From contig CANGCW010000043.1 in assembly GCA_947452525.1 (NCBI GenBank), positions 1 through 7,742 of the forward strand: DNA of 7,742 nt. The letters are read 5' to 3'. Positions 6,313 to 7,742 of this stretch are shown here, in pieces. Within the stretch, counting starts at the first letter, position 1. Every line of letters starts with the position of its first letter. The notes below the pieces were generated by a model, which was given only the letters and a program-made list of their open reading frames with translations, did not search any database and had not been told where the DNA came from. Source of the stretch: Actinomycetota bacterium. GTDB taxonomy: Bacteria; Actinomycetota; Actinomycetes; Nanopelagicales; Nanopelagicaceae. A program made the translations under genes and the position numbers.

Positions 6313-7742
6313 ATGTCTCCAGTAGCAAAGGACCGTCCAAAGAAGAGCGCTGCAAAGAAGAGCGCTGCAAGTGCGGAGAAGTCAGCCCCTGCCCAGGAAG
6401 CAAATGAAGCTTCAAGCGCAAAGGGAAGCAAGAACTCTGGTGAGTTGAGCGCAATGCTCCTTCCAGATCTCAAGAAGGTTGCCTCACAACTTGGAATAGA
6501 TGGCGCTGCGAAGATGAGCAAGGGCGACCTTGTTGAATCGATTGGCGAGCTACAAGCAGCAAACCGTGAAGCGGCAAAGCAAGAGCGTGAGCAGAAGCGC
6601 TTAGAGCGCCAAGAGGCTCGTAATAAGCGTAATCAGGGTCGCGACGAGCGCTCTGAGGGTGGCGAGAACTCAGCAGACGAGAAGGAGAGTGGAGAGTCAG
6701 ATGACTCTGCAGATTCTTCAGAAGGTTCTGATAACCGCAATAACCGTAGTGATCGCAGTGATCGTAACGACCGCGGTGACCGCCGTGACCGCAACGACCG
6801 CAACGATCGCAATGACCGTGGTGACCGAAATGACCGAGGAGATCGTGGCGAGCGCGGACGTGGTCGCGACCGTAACCGCTTCCGTGATCGCAATGATCGC
6901 AATGATCGTGGCGAGCGCGGTGAGCGCGGTGAGCGCGAGATTCAAATCTCAGAAGATGATGTTCTACTTCCAGTAGCCGGTCTTCTCGATATTCTCGATA
7001 GCTATGCATTCATTCGCACAACCGGTTATCTCTCCGGACCCAACGATGTCTATGTTTCACTACAGCAAGTTCGCCGCTATGGACTTCGTAAGGGCGATGT
7101 CATCACAGGTCAGGTTCGCCAGCCACGTGAAGGCGAGCGCAAAGAGAAGTTCAATGCGCTTGTAAAGCTCGATACGGTGAATGGTTCAGACCCGGAGAGC
7201 TCACGCGATCGCGTTGATTTCGCAAAGCTCGTTCCACTCTATCCTCAGGAGCGCCTACGCCTTGAGACAGAGCCAAATATTCTTACAACTCGCGTCATCG
7301 ACCTTGTTGCACCAATCGGTAAGGGTCAGCGCGGATTGATCGTCTCACCTCCTAAGGCTGGTAAGACGATGGTCCTTCAGGCGATTGCAAATGCAATTAC
7401 AACAAATAACCCTGAGTGTCATCTCATGGTTGTTCTCGTTGATGAGCGCCCAGAAGAAGTTACGGATATGCAGCGCTCAGTGAAGGGCGAAGTTATCGCC
7501 TCAACATTTGATCGCCCCGCAGATGACCACACTGCGGTTGCAGAGCTTGCAATCGAGCGCGCAAAGCGTCTAGTAGAACTCGGTCACGATGTCGTTGTTC
7601 TCCTCGATTCGATTACCCGCCTTGGCCGCGCATACAACATTGCAGCTCCTGCATCAGGTCGTATCCTCTCCGGAGGTGTTGACTCTGCAGCGCTCTATCC
7701 ACCAAAGAAGTTCTTCGGCGCTGCACGTAACATTGAGAACGG
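6313..7742 (+). CDS. rho: Transcription termination factor Rho, 3'-truncated by window edge
   Basis: Hexameric RNA-dependent ATPase/translocase that ends transcription. The frame from ATG 6313 stays open to the window end (476 codons plus two bases). Order of parts: K/S/A-rich tail (1-44), SAP-like Rho_N domain (about 45-80), basic helix (about 81-110), acidic Ser-rich stretch (about 111-139), Arg/Asp tripeptide array (140-208), primary RNA-binding fold with Y231, F233, R235, D245, Y247 and E275-R276 (counterparts of E. coli F62, F64, R66, D78, Y80, E108-R109), then the RecA-like motor. The motor shows Walker A PPKAGKT (K351), catalytic DERPEE (E378), Walker B VVVLLDSITR (D432) and the Q-loop GRILSGGVD. 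Numbering runs 167 ahead of E. coli throughout the motor, showing a large N-terminal insertion. The R-loop and arginine finger lie beyond the window; full length is predicted near 586 residues. Confidence 0.97.
   Translation, partial: MSPVAKDRPKKSAAKKSAASAEKSAPAQEANEASSAKGSKNSGELSAMLLPDLKKVASQLGIDGAAKMSKGDLVESIGELQAANREAAKQEREQKRLERQEARNKRNQGRDERSEGGENSADEKESGESDDSADSSEGSDNRNNRSDRSDRNDRGDRRDRNDRNDRNDRGDRNDRGDRGERGRGRDRNRFRDRNDRNDRGERGERGEREIQISEDDVLLPVAGLLDILDSYAFIRTTGYLSGPNDVYVSLQQVRRYGLRKGDVITGQVRQPREGERKEKFNALVKLDTVNGSDPESSRDRVDFAKLVPLYPQERLRLETEPNILTTRVIDLVAPIGKGQRGLIVSPPKAGKTMVLQAIANAITTNNPECHLMVVLVDERPEEVTDMQRSVKGEVIASTFDRPADDHTAVAELAIERAKRLVELGHDVVVLLDSITRLGRAYNIAAPASGRILSGGVDSAALYPPKKFFGAARNIEN
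6340..6369 (+). repeat. Perfect 15-base tandem duplication at the rho N-terminus
   Basis: AAGAAGAGCGCTGCA occurs twice head to tail (6340-6354 and 6355-6369) and encodes KKSAA-KKSAA in the basic Rho tail. The identical synonymous codons suggest a recent in-frame duplication. Confidence 0.9.
6730..6936 (+). repeat. Nine-base coding repeat array in rho (xDR/xER tripeptides)
   Basis: 207 bases encode 23 consecutive tripeptides (Rho residues 140-208), of which 15 are xDR (x = N, S, G or R), 4 are GER, and the others are DNR, NNR, GRG and NRF. By count there are 26 Arg, 16 Asp and 4 Glu. The middle of the array varies its synonymous codons, while CGCAATGAT repeats and GGTGAGCGC repeats near the 3' end are exact or nearly so, pointing to more recent slippage there. 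The array is almost certainly disordered and RNA-contacting, as in other actinobacterial Rho insertions. Confidence 0.9.

Noticed and set aside
6730..6936. CRISPR-like regular repeats
   Set aside because: The unit is nine bases, matches the codon phase, and lies inside the rho coding sequence; there are no unique spacers.
6470..7009. Long open frames on the - strand (and shifted + frame) opposite the rho repeat, giving His/Arg/Ser-rich or Thr/Ala/Val-rich proteins
   Set aside because: They are other-frame readings of the nine-base coding repeat of rho, which is open in every frame because the repeat unit lacks stops. Their composition is pure repeat and they have no recognisable domain.
1..7742. 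A novel multi-gene system
   Set aside because: All six coding genes belong to well-known families in a gene order common to actinobacteria, and there is no additional unexplained gene or room for one.

Overview
The window is a stretch of conserved actinobacterial core genome: argS (5' end cut off), lysA, hom, thrC, thrB and rho (3' end cut off), all on the + strand. To my knowledge the same order occurs in mycobacteria and streptomycetes, so the layout alone points to Actinomycetota. The base composition looks only moderately G+C (roughly half, judged by eye), with A/T-ending codons such as GCA, GAT and CTT common. That suggests a lower-GC lineage, for example aquatic actinobacteria of the Nanopelagicales/acI type, but this is inference.

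Layout. Positions 1-1254 hold the catalytic core and C-terminal domain of arginyl-tRNA synthetase, starting exactly at its HLGH motif. lysA follows after about 15 bases and its ribosome site overlaps the argS stop, so the two are probably one transcript. A 190-base spacer (2587-2776) rich in inverted repeats separates lysA from hom. hom-thrC-thrB is a tight operon: hom and thrC overlap by four bases (ATGA), and thrB starts two bases after thrC. A 193-base spacer (6120-6312) with a possible weak terminator, an extended -10 promoter and a leader hairpin precedes rho, which runs off the end.

How the genes work together. lysA performs the last step of lysine synthesis from meso-diaminopimelate. 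hom, thrB and thrC convert aspartate semialdehyde to threonine through homoserine and O-phosphohomoserine. The window therefore holds two branches of the aspartate amino-acid family. The C-terminal ACT domain of Hom is the expected point of end-product feedback. argS and rho are housekeeping genes.

I found no mobile element, CRISPR array, RNA gene, phage or defence gene, and no evidence of an undescribed multi-gene system. The parts most worth a second look are the long arginine/aspartate tripeptide array inside Rho and the structured, unassigned leaders upstream of hom and rho.
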